Positions 8,461-20,074 of a DNA stretch of 57,829 nt are shown piece by piece. This DNA is from Micromonospora orduensis (GTDB taxonomy: Bacteria > Actinomycetota > Actinomycetes > Mycobacteriales > Micromonosporaceae). The position numbers and the translations under genes were made by a program. The stretch is from assembly GCF_006228125.1 (NCBI RefSeq), contig NZ_VDFY01000176.1:1-57829 (forward strand), written 5' to 3'. Each line of letters begins with the position of its first letter. Positions within the stretch are counted from its first letter, which is position 1. A model generated the notes under the pieces. The model ran no database searches. It had not been told where the DNA came from and worked only from the letters and a program-made list of their open reading frames with translations.

Positions 8461-9495
8461 ATGACCAAGCAGCCCGGCCGCGTCCCGGCCGTCGAGTCGG
8501 ACGAGCCGGCGGTCGACGCCACCGACGGCCGGCCGACGCTCGCCCCCGGCGCGGCGGTGCTCGCGCTGCTGGCGCTGGGCTGGCTGGCCGCCATGCTCTG
8601 GTCCACCCGGGAGGCCACCACCTCGGCCGCGGCCGGGGTCACCGCGATCAGCCTCTCCGCGTTCGCCCTGCCCGGCGTGATCTCGGCCGCGCTGGTGGCC
8701 GGGGCAGCCGTGGCGCTGGCCGGCGGCAACCTGCTGGCCCGCCGCTACGGCGACGGGATCACCCTGCGCTTCGTCGGGGCGATCGGCGCCGGAATGGTGG
8801 TCGGGCTGGCCGCCGCGCTGGCCGTCAACGTCACCTACTTCGACACGTCGACCACGAACGTGATCGCCGGCACCACGGCCGCCGCCGCGATCATCGGTGG
8901 TGCGATCGCCGGCGCGCGCTCGGCCCCGACGGTCGGCGCCGTGGTGACCGCGGCGCTGGGCACCCTGCTCTTCGTGGTGGCGTTCAGCCAGGCCCGCGAC
9001 CCGCTGTTCGACCTCTTCGGCGCCGGGGACACCCAGGAGTCGCTTGTCAACGCCGCGAAGTGGGTGTCGCGTACCGAATCGCTCGTCGCCGGCCTGCTCG
9101 CCGGGCTGCTCGCCTTCGGCTACCTGAGCTGGGCGCGGCGTCGGGCCGTCCGACACGATCCGGCGACGCCCGCGCTGCGCTGGCCGGCGTACCTGCTCGC
9201 CGGCGCCGGACCCGGGCTGCTCCTGCTGCTCGCCGAGGTGATCATCCGAATCGGCGGCCGGTCCCTGCTGGACCTGGCCAGCGCGCTCAGCGAGGCGGAC
9301 GCGGTGGCGCAGACCTCACTGGGCACCTCGCGGGTGGACAACGGCATCTGGGTGCTCTTCGTGGGCGCGCTGACCGCGCTCATCGCGTTCGGACGCACTC
9401 TCGGGCCGGCGCACAGCGACGACGACGAGCCGGTCGACTCCCCCGCCGACGCGGGCGACCCGGCCGACGCCGTCGAGGCGGACCCGGCCCGCTGA
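8461..9495 (+). CDS. Polytopic membrane protein of unknown function
   Basis: 344 residues from ATG 8461, preceded by AAGGGGAGACG. A short hydrophilic N-terminus leads into about eight hydrophobic segments (for example PGAAVLALLALGWLAAMLW, GAIGAGMVVGLAAALAV, VAGLLAGLLAFGYLSWA, WVLFVGALTALIAFG), and the C-terminal 30 residues are strongly acidic (SDDDEPVDSPADAGDPADAV). The architecture fits an actinobacterial integral membrane protein conserved in this neighbourhood, but no transport or enzymatic motif is visible. It stands alone, divergent from pruA. Confidence 0.85.
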   Translation: MTKQPGRVPAVESDEPAVDATDGRPTLAPGAAVLALLALGWLAAMLWSTREATTSAAAGVTAISLSAFALPGVISAALVAGAAVALAGGNLLARRYGDGITLRFVGAIGAGMVVGLAAALAVNVTYFDTSTTNVIAGTTAAAAIIGGAIAGARSAPTVGAVVTAALGTLLFVVAFSQARDPLFDLFGAGDTQESLVNAAKWVSRTESLVAGLLAGLLAFGYLSWARRRAVRHDPATPALRWPAYLLAGAGPGLLLLLAEVIIRIGGRSLLDLASALSEADAVAQTSLGTSRVDNGIWVLFVGALTALIAFGRTLGPAHSDDDEPVDSPADAGDPADAVEADPAR

Positions 9496-9506
9496 CCCCC
9501 GGCCGC

Positions 9507-10016
9507 TCAGCCGGCGGCGCGCAGCAACAGGTCGAGCTCCGTCACGTCGTACCACTCCAGCTCGTGGTCCTCGGCGCCGTCGACGGTGAACTGGGCGTCC
9601 GGGTCGCCAGCGGCGGCCTCGGCCACCACGTCGGCCGCCGCGGCGACCTCCTCGGCGGCATCCGCGCCGTCCACGTGGATCGCCGCCACGGCAGCGACAG
9701 GCACGACGTCGGCCAGCGTCACCGTGCTGGATCCCAGCTCGCCGTCGCCCCGCCCGAGCGCGGCCGGCGGCAGGTCGGCCGAGACGACGACCCGGCGGCG
9801 GGGCGCGCTCGGGTCGGCCCGGAGCAGGTGCAGCGACTCCTGGGCGGCCCGGGTGAACGCCACGTACTCCAACTCCTCCTCGTCGCCCTCGGCGTACCAC
9901 TCGCGCAGCGCCGGGGTCACGGCGTGCGCCTGGTCGGCGCTCAGGCCCTGCTCGCGCAGTCGGGCCAGCATCGGTACGGTCGCCGGTACGTACACCCGGA
10001 CAAGCTCGTGGTTCAC
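9507..10016 (-). CDS. Hypothetical protein, DUF6912-like
   Basis: 169 residues from GTG 10016 ([16 protein letters not shown]) with GGGGAG about 9 bases upstream; the open frame extends further upstream without an acceptable start. The N-terminal RVYVPATxPML and the acidic C-terminal half ([13 protein letters not shown]) recall a conserved actinobacterial family I know as DUF6912, from memory. No catalytic motif or membrane segment is seen, so it should be a small cytoplasmic protein. It converges with the membrane protein gene at 8461 (11-base gap) and is divergent from the HTH gene at 10231. Confidence 0.8.
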   Translation of the reverse strand: MNHELVRVYVPATVPMLARLREQGLSADQAHAVTPALREWYAEGDEEELEYVAFTRAAQESLHLLRADPSAPRRRVVVSADLPPAALGRGDGELGSSTVTLADVVPVAAVAAIHVDGADAAEEVAAAADVVAEAAAGDPDAQFTVDGAEDHELEWYDVTELDLLLRAAG

Positions 10017-10230
10017 CGGTTGTCTCCCCGCTCGGTCCTCCACCGGCGGCCGCCGGCACGGGCGCAGATCATGCCGCACGCCGTGACCGTCATACACCGC
10101 ACCTCCGGTCGGTGGAAGTTCCTCGCCGGTGTGTCCGCCGTCGCCGGTCCCGCGACCGGGCCGTCCCGGCTGGGCCGTCCGCGCTGTCGATGGCAAACTG
10201 AACCAAACGACACCAACCCCGGGAGTGTCC

Positions 10231-10458
10231 GTGGAGCCCAGGTTCCTGCTGCTGTCCGACGTCGCCGCCGAGCTCAACGTGTCGGACTCGCAGGTCTACC
10301 ACATGGTGCGCAGCGGAGAGCTGCCGGCGATCAAGATCGGCGGGCGCGGCCAGTGGCGGGTGGAGCGCGCCCGACTGGAGGAGTACATCGCCCGCAAGTA
10401 TGACGAGACCGCCGACTGGGTGCAGAGCAATCCCCTCGTCGACCGCGACCCGGAGTAG
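10231..10458 (+). CDS. Excisionase/BldC-like helix-turn-helix protein
   Basis: 75 residues from GTG 10231 ([14 protein letters not shown]), five bases after GGGAG. The body is a single MerR-type winged helix: [22 protein letters not shown] (helix-turn-helix), [19 protein letters not shown] (wing), [11 protein letters not shown] (last helix). Such small HTH_17 proteins bind DNA as small regulators; a well-studied relative is BldC of Streptomyces, although this protein is not clearly BldC itself. It stands alone ahead of the Rv3235-family gene, 111 bases upstream and on the same strand. Confidence 0.9.
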   Translation: MEPRFLLLSDVAAELNVSDSQVYHMVRSGELPAIKIGGRGQWRVERARLEEYIARKYDETADWVQSNPLVDRDPE

Positions 10459-10569
10459 CCCCCGCCGGCCGTCCAGCCCTCGACGATGCCATTGACCGGG
10501 GTGGCCCGATCGCTCAGAATCGATGAGTCGAAGGCAAACGAAGGCAAACGCAAGATCGAGAGGGCTGCG

Positions 10570-11151
10570 ATGAGTGAGCGTCCGTCCCGACCACCCGTAC
10601 GGCTGCGCCCCGCCCCACCCATCGACCCCCCGTACGCGGACGAGACGGAAGGGCCGTACTGGCCGGCGCCGACCCACGGCCAGCTCGCCCTCGACCTGTT
10701 CGCCGCCTCCCGCCAGGACCAGGCCCGGCCACCGGAGCGTCGCCGCACCCTCCGCCCGGTGCCCAGCAGGCCGGCCGGCCATCCGGGTACGCCACTGCCG
10801 TCCACCACCGCCTCCGAGGCGACCCGGGCGGCGCACCGCTTCGTCAGCACCTGCCTGGAGGTGGTAAACGGCTACCGCTCGCCGGCGCAGGTGCGGCCAC
10901 TGCTCGACCCGGCCCGCTCCGGAGAGCTGCTGATCGAGCTGTCCCGGGCCTCCGGACGGACCGGGGCGACCCGCCGCCGCGCCGTGCGACCGCTGGCCCG
11001 ACTGCTCCGCCTGCGGGTCTGCAAGCTCGGGGACGCCGCGGTGGAGGCCGCCGCCGTGCTCACCGGCGACGGCGGCCGGAGCTGGGCGATGGCGCTGCGC
11101 CTGGAACACCGCCGGGGCCGCTGGCTCTGCACCGCCCTGCACGTCCTCTGA
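10570..11151 (+). CDS. Rv3235-family protein
   Basis: 193 residues from ATG 10570 (MSERPSRPPVRLRP), with a weak GAGAGGG upstream. The first 95 residues are Pro/Arg-rich and low complexity. The C-terminal part, THRFVSTCLEVVNGYRSP-like through RVCKLGDAAVEAAAV and ALRLEHRRGRWLCTALHVL, is the conserved portion of the family named for M. tuberculosis Rv3235, whose function is unknown. Position next to secA agrees with the mycobacterial order Rv3235 to Rv3240c (secA1). It is convergent with secA. Confidence 0.85.
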   Translation: MSERPSRPPVRLRPAPPIDPPYADETEGPYWPAPTHGQLALDLFAASRQDQARPPERRRTLRPVPSRPAGHPGTPLPSTTASEATRAAHRFVSTCLEVVNGYRSPAQVRPLLDPARSGELLIELSRASGRTGATRRRAVRPLARLLRLRVCKLGDAAVEAAAVLTGDGGRSWAMALRLEHRRGRWLCTALHVL

Positions 11152-11201
11152 CCCCCCACCGGCGCGTCTCACCGGCCGGGGTCGGGTGAGCCTGGAAAAG
11201 C

Positions 11202-11236
11202 CGACGGGCCCCGGCCAGATCGGCCGGGACCCGTCG
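11202..11236 (-). terminator. Terminator of secA
   Basis: A 15-bp stem (11202-11216 with 11222-11236, 5-nt loop) 15 bases past the secA stop. The single mismatch is C-A on the plus strand and G-U on the minus strand, so it belongs to minus-strand RNA. Confidence 0.75.
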
Positions 11237-11250
11237 TCGAACTGCTTCGG

Positions 11251-14175
<2,925 letters not shown>

Positions 14176-14343
14176 GGATCAACGCTCCCCTAGACAGTCT
14201 CGAACCATCGTAGGCGCTCCATCGGCGCGATGGTCACTGGTGGCGGTGCTCCGTCCCGCCGAACCCGACATAACTCGCGTCCGGGCCGCGCGCCTGACGT
14301 TATCCGGTTACGCCGTCGGCGAACGTTCCGGCACGATGCACGA

Positions 14344-15495
14344 GTGGAGCCCGTGGAGATCATCGAGGATGGCGTACTGCTGCGACCCTGGCGGGAAGCC
14401 GACGCCGACGCCGTGCACCGCGCCTGCCAGGACCCGGACATCCAGCGCTGGACCACCGTACCGCGCCCATACCTTCCGGAACACGCACACGGCTTCGTCA
14501 CCGAGCTGAGCGGACATGCCTGGGCGGAGGGCACCGGTGCTCCCTTCGCGGTCTGCGACCCCGGGTCCGGCGAGCTGCTCGGCTCGTGCGGCCTGGTCTC
14601 CGTCGACGGCGACGGCACCGGCGAGATCGGCTACTGGACGGCCCCGTGGGCGCGCAGCCGGGGCGTGGCCGTCCGGGCGACCCGGGCGGTGGCCCGCTGG
14701 TCCTTCGGGACGCTCGGGCTGCGCCGGCTGCTCTGGCAGGCCGAGGTGGGCAACCACGCCTCCCGCCTGGTCGCGCTCCGGGCCGGGTTCCGGATCGACG
14801 GCCGACTGCGGCTCGGCCGACCGGCGCCGGACGGCCTCCAGGACGGCTGGGTCGGCTCGCTGCTGCCCGGCGAGGTGCCCGAACCGGGGGCGACCGGGCC
14901 GGCCGGGCCGGGCACCCTGGCCGCTCGGCGGGCCGCCGTCTTCGGCCGCCCCCAGCCCACGCTGTTCGCCACCGCCGACGCCGGTGAGCTGCGGCTCCGC
15001 CCGAAGGAGGAGCAGGACCTCGACGCCTTGGTGCGGACCTGCCGAGACCCGGAGACCATCCGCTGGACCACGGTGCCGGACCCGTACGGCCACGCCGACG
15101 CGCGGTGGTACCAGGAACACTGCCGGGAGCTGTGGGCCCGGGGCGACGCGGCGTGCTTCGCGATCGCCGACCCGGACGACAGGTACGCCGGCTCGATCGA
15201 CCTTCGGCTCTCCCCGGTCGACCCGTTGCTGGCCGACGTGGGGTTCATGACGGCGCCCGACGCCCGTGGCCGCGGCTTCATGCCTGCCGCGTTGCTCGCG
15301 CTGAGCGCCTGGGGGTTCACCGCGCTGGGTCTGGCGCGGGTCGAGTGGAAGGCGCACGTGGGCAACAACGCCTCCCGTCGGGCGGCGGAGAAGGCGGGCT
15401 TCTCGTTCGAGGGGATCGCCCGGGGTGGCATACCGCACCGGGGCGGACGGGCCGACGTCTGGGTCGCCGCGCTGCTCGCCGAGGACCTGGTGTGA
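14344..15495 (+). CDS. Tandem-domain GNAT N-acetyltransferase
   Basis: 383 residues containing two RimJ/RimL-type GNAT domains in series. Domain 1 (about residues 5-180) has LLRPWREADADAVHRACQDP, acetyl-CoA-loop segment APWARSRGVAVRATR and NHASRLVALRAGF; domain 2 (about 215-380) has LRLRPKEEQDLDALVRTCRDP, PDARGRGFMPAALLALS and NNASRRAAEKAGF. Only domain 2 retains the canonical RGRGxxPxAL-like loop, with the first domain showing SRGVAVRA. Start is uncertain between GTG 14344 and GTG 14353. It overlaps the next GNAT gene by 4 bases (GTGA), so the two are translationally coupled. It is divergent from secA. Substrate unknown. Confidence 0.9.
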   Translation: MEPVEIIEDGVLLRPWREADADAVHRACQDPDIQRWTTVPRPYLPEHAHGFVTELSGHAWAEGTGAPFAVCDPGSGELLGSCGLVSVDGDGTGEIGYWTAPWARSRGVAVRATRAVARWSFGTLGLRRLLWQAEVGNHASRLVALRAGFRIDGRLRLGRPAPDGLQDGWVGSLLPGEVPEPGATGPAGPGTLAARRAAVFGRPQPTLFATADAGELRLRPKEEQDLDALVRTCRDPETIRWTTVPDPYGHADARWYQEHCRELWARGDAACFAIADPDDRYAGSIDLRLSPVDPLLADVGFMTAPDARGRGFMPAALLALSAWGFTALGLARVEWKAHVGNNASRRAAEKAGFSFEGIARGGIPHRGGRADVWVAALLAEDLV

Positions 15496-16691
15496 CGCCG
15501 CCGCAGGTGGTCGAGGCGCACGGGGTGCGGCTGCGGCTGTTCCGCACCGAGGACACCGCCGACGTCGTCGACGGCTGCGCCGATCCGGTCAGCCAGCGGT
15601 TCGTGTCGAACCTGCCGTCCCCGTACACCGAGGTCGACGCCCGCTGGTGGATCGACGTCGGCGCCCCGGCGGCCTGGACCGGCGGTGGCGCCGCGTACGC
15701 CATCGCCGACCCGGCCACCGACCGGGTGCTCGGCGCGGTGGGTCTCAGCAACGCGGTGCCCGAACGGGGTCAGGCCGAGATCGGTTACTGGGTGCGGCCG
15801 GCGGCGCGGGGACGCGGGGTGGCCACCGCGGCGACCCGCGCGCTGAGCGAACATGCCTTCGCCACCGGAACCGCCCGACTGGAACTGCTCACCGACCCGG
15901 CGAACGGCCCGAGCCAGCGGGTCGCGCTGGCCGCCGGCTTCGGTCACGAGGGGTCGCGCCGGTCGGCCGGGACCGGCCGCGACGGGGGCCGCCACGACCT
16001 GCTGGCCTGGGTACGTCTCGCCGACGACCCACCCGGCCCGACCGCCCGGCTGCTACCCGACCTGCCCGGCGGGGTGCTCACCGATCAGGTGGTGGCGCTG
16101 CGCCGGCTGGCGCCCGACGACGCGGAGCTGATGTACCGGCTGCACAGTCGAGAAGAGGTCGTCGCGAACCAGGCGCCGCCGGTGCCACCGACGCCCGAGG
16201 CGATCGAGCGGCGCTGCCTGCTCGCCGAGAGCGGGTGGCTGACCGGCGACATCGCCCGGCTGCTGATCGTCGACGCGGTCACCGGCGAGCCGGCGGGCAG
16301 CTGCGGGTTGTCGTTCACTGACGCGGCCAGCGGCGAGGCCTCGATCGGTTACGCGCTGCTGCCCGACTGGCGGGGCCGGGGGTACGCGACGAGGGCTGTC
16401 CGGCTGCTCGCGGCGTGGGCCTTCGGCTCGGCCGGTGTCGCTCGGCTGGTCGCGGGCACGGTGCCGGACAACAGCGCCTCGCACCGCGTGCTGGAGCGGG
16501 CCGGTTTCCACAGTGAGGGCCTACAGCGCGGCCGCCTGCCGGGCCTGGACGGCCGGCGTCTGGACGACCTGACGTTCGCGCTGCTCCCCGCCGACCTGCG
16601 CGGAGAGCGGATCACGGGGTTGCGGTGGGCTGCCCCACCACAACCCCGTGATCGACGTGGCTCGCGGCCGGTCAGGTGGCGAGGGAGATGA
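15492..16691 (+). CDS. Second tandem-domain GNAT N-acetyltransferase
   Basis: 399 residues from GTG 15492, overlapping the preceding stop as GTGA. It again holds two GNAT domains: domain 1 (about 5-180) with AEIGYWVRPAARGRGVATAA and NGPSQRVALAAGF; domain 2 (about 195-365) with ASIGYALLPDWRGRGYATRA and NSASHRVLERAGF. Both acetyl-CoA loops (RGRGxATxA) look intact. Oddly, the last 28 or so codons run through a 19-bp hairpin (16611-16652) and end 20 bases inside the opposing hpf gene, so the C-terminal tail (PPQPRDRRGSRPVRWRGR) is probably not a conserved part. Substrates unknown; ribosomal protein or antibiotic acetylation are only possibilities. Confidence 0.88.
   Translation: MTPPQVVEAHGVRLRLFRTEDTADVVDGCADPVSQRFVSNLPSPYTEVDARWWIDVGAPAAWTGGGAAYAIADPATDRVLGAVGLSNAVPERGQAEIGYWVRPAARGRGVATAATRALSEHAFATGTARLELLTDPANGPSQRVALAAGFGHEGSRRSAGTGRDGGRHDLLAWVRLADDPPGPTARLLPDLPGGVLTDQVVALRRLAPDDAELMYRLHSREEVVANQAPPVPPTPEAIERRCLLAESGWLTGDIARLLIVDAVTGEPAGSCGLSFTDAASGEASIGYALLPDWRGRGYATRAVRLLAAWAFGSAGVARLVAGTVPDNSASHRVLERAGFHSEGLQRGRLPGLDGRRLDDLTFALLPADLRGERITGLRWAAPPQPRDRRGSRPVRWRGR
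16611..16652 (-). terminator. Terminator of hpf, inside the opposing GNAT gene
   Basis: A 19-bp stem (16611-16629 with 16634-16652, 4-nt loop) lies 20 bases past the hpf stop. Its one mismatch is C-A on plus and G-U on minus, marking it as the hpf terminator. It also lies within the plus-strand GNAT coding region. Confidence 0.75.
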
Positions 16692-17307
16692 TCCCGTAGT
16701 CGTAGGCATGGCGCCGGTAGACGACGCTGGGACGGCCGGTCTCCTTGTCCTGGAACAGGTAGAAGTCGTGGCCGACCAGTTCCATCTCGAACAACGCGTC
16801 GTCGATCGTCATCGGCTCCGCCGGATGCACCTTCTCCCGGGCGATGTGCCACGGCTGCCGGTCGTCCTCCTCCTCGACCCGCTCCGCGACGGCCGTGCCG
16901 GCGCGAGCGCCGTCTCCCGGCGCGCTGAGCGGGGCGGCCACCAGATCCGCGACCGGTAGGCCGGCGGTGGCGGCGGCGACGGAGATCGGCGCGTGCCGAC
17001 CCCGGTGTACGCGGCGACGGTCGGCCGCGCGGCGCAGCCGGGTGTCGAGCTTCGCGATGGCGGCGTCGAGAGCGCTGTAGAAGTCGTTCGTGCAGGCCTC
17101 GGCCCGAATCACCGGGCCCCGGGAAATGCAGGTGATCTCCACCCGCTGGCAGTGGTCGGCCTGGCGCGGATTGCGCTCGTGAAACAGCTCGACATCGACA
17201 CGAATAAGTTTGTGGTCGTAGCGTTCGATCTTTGCGAGTTTCTCGGCTACGTGCACCCGGTAATGGTCCGGCACTTCGACGTTGCGGCCCTTGACCACGA
17301 TGTCCAC
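16672..17307 (-). CDS. hpf: Ribosome hibernation promoting factor (long form)
   Basis: Long HPF binds the 30S decoding site and joins two 70S ribosomes into inactive 100S dimers in stationary phase or stress. The 211-residue protein has the N-terminal HPF/YfiA domain (DIVVKGRNVEVPDHYR, DFYSALDAAIAKLDTRLRR) and a C-terminal dimerisation domain (VHPAEPMTIDDALFEMEL, HDFYLFQDKETGRPSVVYRRH, YGIISL) joined by an Ala/Arg-rich linker. It starts at GTG 17307 after GGGAGG. It is a single gene between comF and the GNAT pair, as in M. tuberculosis Rv3241c. A stress-sigma-like promoter may lie about 127 bases upstream. Confidence 0.96.
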   Translation of the reverse strand: MDIVVKGRNVEVPDHYRVHVAEKLAKIERYDHKLIRVDVELFHERNPRQADHCQRVEITCISRGPVIRAEACTNDFYSALDAAIAKLDTRLRRAADRRRVHRGRHAPISVAAATAGLPVADLVAAPLSAPGDGARAGTAVAERVEEEDDRQPWHIAREKVHPAEPMTIDDALFEMELVGHDFYLFQDKETGRPSVVYRRHAYDYGIISLAT

Positions 17308-17433
17308 GTGACCTCCCTTGTTCGGACGTCTTCGATCCGTAACCCGGTCGCGCGCCGTGGGAGACCCGCTGGCGTCGACCGGACAGTGCGGCTACGCCTC
17401 CTCTCACCGCCGGGGGCGGGTGGAATGGACCTC

Positions 17434-17458
17434 CTACCCCCGACAGGAAAACGCTAAC
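17434..17458 (-). promoter_or_regulatory. Candidate stress-sigma promoter of hpf
   Basis: On the minus strand GTTA (17455-17458), 15-nt spacer, GGGTAG (17434-17439) resembles the Streptomyces sigma-B type consensus GTTT-N14-16-GGGTAT/C. It would give a leader of about 120 nt. Stationary-phase control would suit hpf, but the match is imperfect. Confidence 0.35.
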
Positions 17459-17550
17459 GCCTGTTTGCCCGGCAGTCACCCCATGTTGCCGAGACCGCCC
17501 GAGATTTTTCGCAGCTCATACACCAACGGGTGAAACGGAAACACGATCGG

Positions 17551-18261
17551 TTACGAACGGAGTCTTTTCTGGGTCGCCGCGAGCACCGCCGCGACACTCG
17601 GTGCCGACCCGGTCGCACCCAGCACGCGGGCCGCCGCGGCCAACGTCACCCCGGTGGTCACGATGTCGTCGAGGAGCACCACGACCGGCGCGACACCCGC
17701 CGCACCGGCACCGACCGGCGCGGCCGAGCGGGGTCGGAACGCCGCCTGCGCCGCCGCGGCCCGGCCCGCGCTGTCCAGCGTCACCGAATCGGGTCGGGGC
17801 AGCGCACGCAGTGGCCGGTGCACCCGGACTGACCAGCCGCTCCGACGCAGGCGTGCCGCGCAGTGCCGCGCCAACCGGTTGAGGTGATCGCCGTACCGGG
17901 CCCGGGCCGCCGTCGCCGTGTCCGGCACCGGCACCAGCGCCACCGGTCGGCTCCCGTCGCCGACGGCCGCCGCGACGACCTCCGCCAGCAGACCGCCGAG
18001 CGGGCGGGCCAACCCGTGCCGGCCATGGTCCTTGTACGCCAGCAGGGCCTCCCGCAGCGGGCCGGCGTACGGGCCGAGGGCGACACACGGTGGGAGGCCG
18101 GCCGGGGCGGGGGTGGGACGTACCGGCCCGGGACGCAGCGCGTCCAACGCCGTCACGCAGGAGGGGCAGACCCCGTGCCGCAGGCCGGGCCGGCGTTCCC
18201 GACAACCCGCGCAGTCGGCGGGAAGCACCAGGTCGGTGAGGTCCGCCCAGAGCCCGCGCAT
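17551..18261 (-). CDS. ComF-family phosphoribosyltransferase-like protein
   Basis: 236 residues. The N-terminus has a zinc-ribbon-like Cys set (PADCAGCRERRPG and GVCPSCVTAL), followed by YAGPLREALLAYKDHGRHGL, a ComF hallmark, and the PRPP-binding loop VVVLLDDIVTTGVTL near residue 197. ComF proteins assist DNA uptake in competent bacteria; in Actinobacteria the role is unproven. The ATG lies only 4 bases past the lpqB stop, making it the last gene of the mtrA-mtrB-lpqB-comF operon. It corresponds in order to Rv3242c. Confidence 0.92.
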   Translation of the reverse strand: MRGLWADLTDLVLPADCAGCRERRPGLRHGVCPSCVTALDALRPGPVRPTPAPAGLPPCVALGPYAGPLREALLAYKDHGRHGLARPLGGLLAEVVAAAVGDGSRPVALVPVPDTATAARARYGDHLNRLARHCAARLRRSGWSVRVHRPLRALPRPDSVTLDSAGRAAAAQAAFRPRSAAPVGAGAAGVAPVVVLLDDIVTTGVTLAAAARVLGATGSAPSVAAVLAATQKRLRS

Positions 18262-18265
18262 CGTG

Positions 18266-20074
18266 TCAGTAGAGGAAGAACGGGGCGGACGGGTTGCTCG
18301 GACGGCCGCCGGCCGGCGGTGGGGCGATGTCGCGTACCCGGTCGGGCTCGATCCGCTCCAACGGGCTGCTGCGGTACGCCACCCCGTTCGCCTCGTACAT
18401 GTACGCCCCGCTGGGCAGGGGCACGCTGCGGTTCGTCGGGTACGCCGTCAGGTGGTTGACCTTGGCGCCGACGTCGGTACGGAGCGGCGTCTCCACGGCG
18501 CCGTCGACGCTGATCTCGTAGATCGCCGGCTGGCCGGCGGACCCGGCCACCACGAGCTGGTCCTCCCGGCCCCAGTCCACCGACGTGAGGCCGGTCAGCG
18601 AGGTCACCAACTGTCGGGGTGGGCCGATGGAGACCCCGCCGCCGTCGAGGTTGACCGCCGCCACGTAGAGCTGACCACCGGCGACCAGGGCGACCCGCTG
18701 GCCGTCCAGCGCCGCGGCCACCGCGGTGACCGGCGCGGGCAGGTTGAGCGGCACCTGATACATCCGGGCCCCCTCGTCGAAGCGGTAGAGCTGCCCGTCG
18801 GCCACCACCAGTCCCCGGCCGGGCCGGGAGTCGGCCATCCGCAGCCAGACCGGTCGGCTGATCGAGGCGTACTCGGAGGTGCCGCGGTTGAGCGTGGTGA
18901 TCGGAGCGGGCCCACTGCCCACCGCGAGGCGCTGGCGACTCTTGCCGCTGCTCACCACCATCGCGGCGAGCACCCGGTTGTCGGCCCGGGCCAGGCCCGC
19001 GGAGACGATGTTGCGGTTGATGTCGGGTGCCAGCGGCACCGCCCCGCTGAGCTCGCCGACGAAGTCCAGCGGACGGATCCCGCCCTCGTACACGCAGAAC
19101 CGCTGCGGGCTCTCGGTGATCGGGTAGAGCCGTTGCGCCGCGCGGCGTGCGTTCAGATCCAGTACCGGCTGCGAGTTGTTGCGGATCTTCAGCTCCAACT
19201 CGCCCCCGAGATCGCCCAGCGACCAGGCGAGCTGCGTGAGCAGCTGGTCGATGCCGTTCTGGTCGTCGCCGGACATGTCCAGGTTGACCTCCCACCGGTC
19301 GTTCGCGCCGGTGGCGTTGTTGATCAGCTCGGTGCGGTCGGGCAGCCCCACGACGCCGGGGCGCAGCCAGTCGGACGGCCCGGCCACCAACCACTTCACG
19401 ACCTCGTTGACCCGCCGCTCCTGCGGCACCGCCACCGGCAGGTAACGCTGGTCGGGCACCAGGCGGGTGCGGTCGGAACTCCAGAAGTAGATCGACTCGC
19501 CCTGGTAGTACTGCTGGAGGGCGACGTCGCTGAGCAGCAGCGCGTTCGGCGGGTCGACCACGTACAGGCCGGCACGTTCGTCGTTGACGGCGCCGCCCAA
19601 CGCGCCGCTGCGCAACCTGAACTCGTACTCCGTCTCGGTCGCCACCGGCGGGGCCAGCGTGCCGTTGGCCCGCAGCACACCGATCTGCTGCACGGTGATC
19701 TTCACGGTGGTGGTCGAGTCGCTGTTGAGGGTGTAGACCGCCTCCCGCAACCGGACCACGGTCATCGCGACCTCGCTGCCCTTCTTGTCCTGGAGACGGG
19801 CCCGGTCCTCCGGCGCGATGAACGCCTTGACCCGCTCGTAGGCCCGGTCCGGCTCACCGGCGGCCGCGGACAGGAAGTTGCGGACGAACGACTCGTTGGA
19901 GCTGCCGCTTGCCGTACGCGACGGCGGCTCGCTCGGCCGGCCGTTCCCCGAACCGGCCCCCGTCGCGGCCCCGCCCTTACCGTCCACCCGCACGTCCGAC
20001 GAGGCCGGGATGCCGCAGGCGCCGCCCAGCAGGAGCACCACACCGAGTGTCCCGAGCACGACCGGGCGCCTCAT
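18266..20074 (-). CDS. lpqB: Lipoprotein LpqB, partner of MtrAB
   Basis: 602 residues. The N-terminus MRRPVVLGTLGVVLLLGGAC is a lipoprotein signal (lipidated Cys20). A central GerMN-type domain (for example YLPVAVPQERRVNEVVKWL and NLDMSGDDQNGIDQLLTQL) is followed by the LpqB C-terminal propeller-like region (LAAMVVSSGKSRQRLAVGS, LTSVDWGREDQLVVAGSAG). In mycobacteria and Streptomyces LpqB interacts with the extracellular part of MtrB and modulates signalling. Its ATG overlaps the mtrB stop (ATGA), and comF follows 4 bases downstream, so the operon is tightly coupled. Confidence 0.96.
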   Translation of the reverse strand: MRRPVVLGTLGVVLLLGGACGIPASSDVRVDGKGGAATGAGSGNGRPSEPPSRTASGSSNESFVRNFLSAAAGEPDRAYERVKAFIAPEDRARLQDKKGSEVAMTVVRLREAVYTLNSDSTTTVKITVQQIGVLRANGTLAPPVATETEYEFRLRSGALGGAVNDERAGLYVVDPPNALLLSDVALQQYYQGESIYFWSSDRTRLVPDQRYLPVAVPQERRVNEVVKWLVAGPSDWLRPGVVGLPDRTELINNATGANDRWEVNLDMSGDDQNGIDQLLTQLAWSLGDLGGELELKIRNNSQPVLDLNARRAAQRLYPITESPQRFCVYEGGIRPLDFVGELSGAVPLAPDINRNIVSAGLARADNRVLAAMVVSSGKSRQRLAVGSGPAPITTLNRGTSEYASISRPVWLRMADSRPGRGLVVADGQLYRFDEGARMYQVPLNLPAPVTAVAAALDGQRVALVAGGQLYVAAVNLDGGGVSIGPPRQLVTSLTGLTSVDWGREDQLVVAGSAGQPAIYEISVDGAVETPLRTDVGAKVNHLTAYPTNRSVPLPSGAYMYEANGVAYRSSPLERIEPDRVRDIAPPPAGGRPSNPSAPFFLY

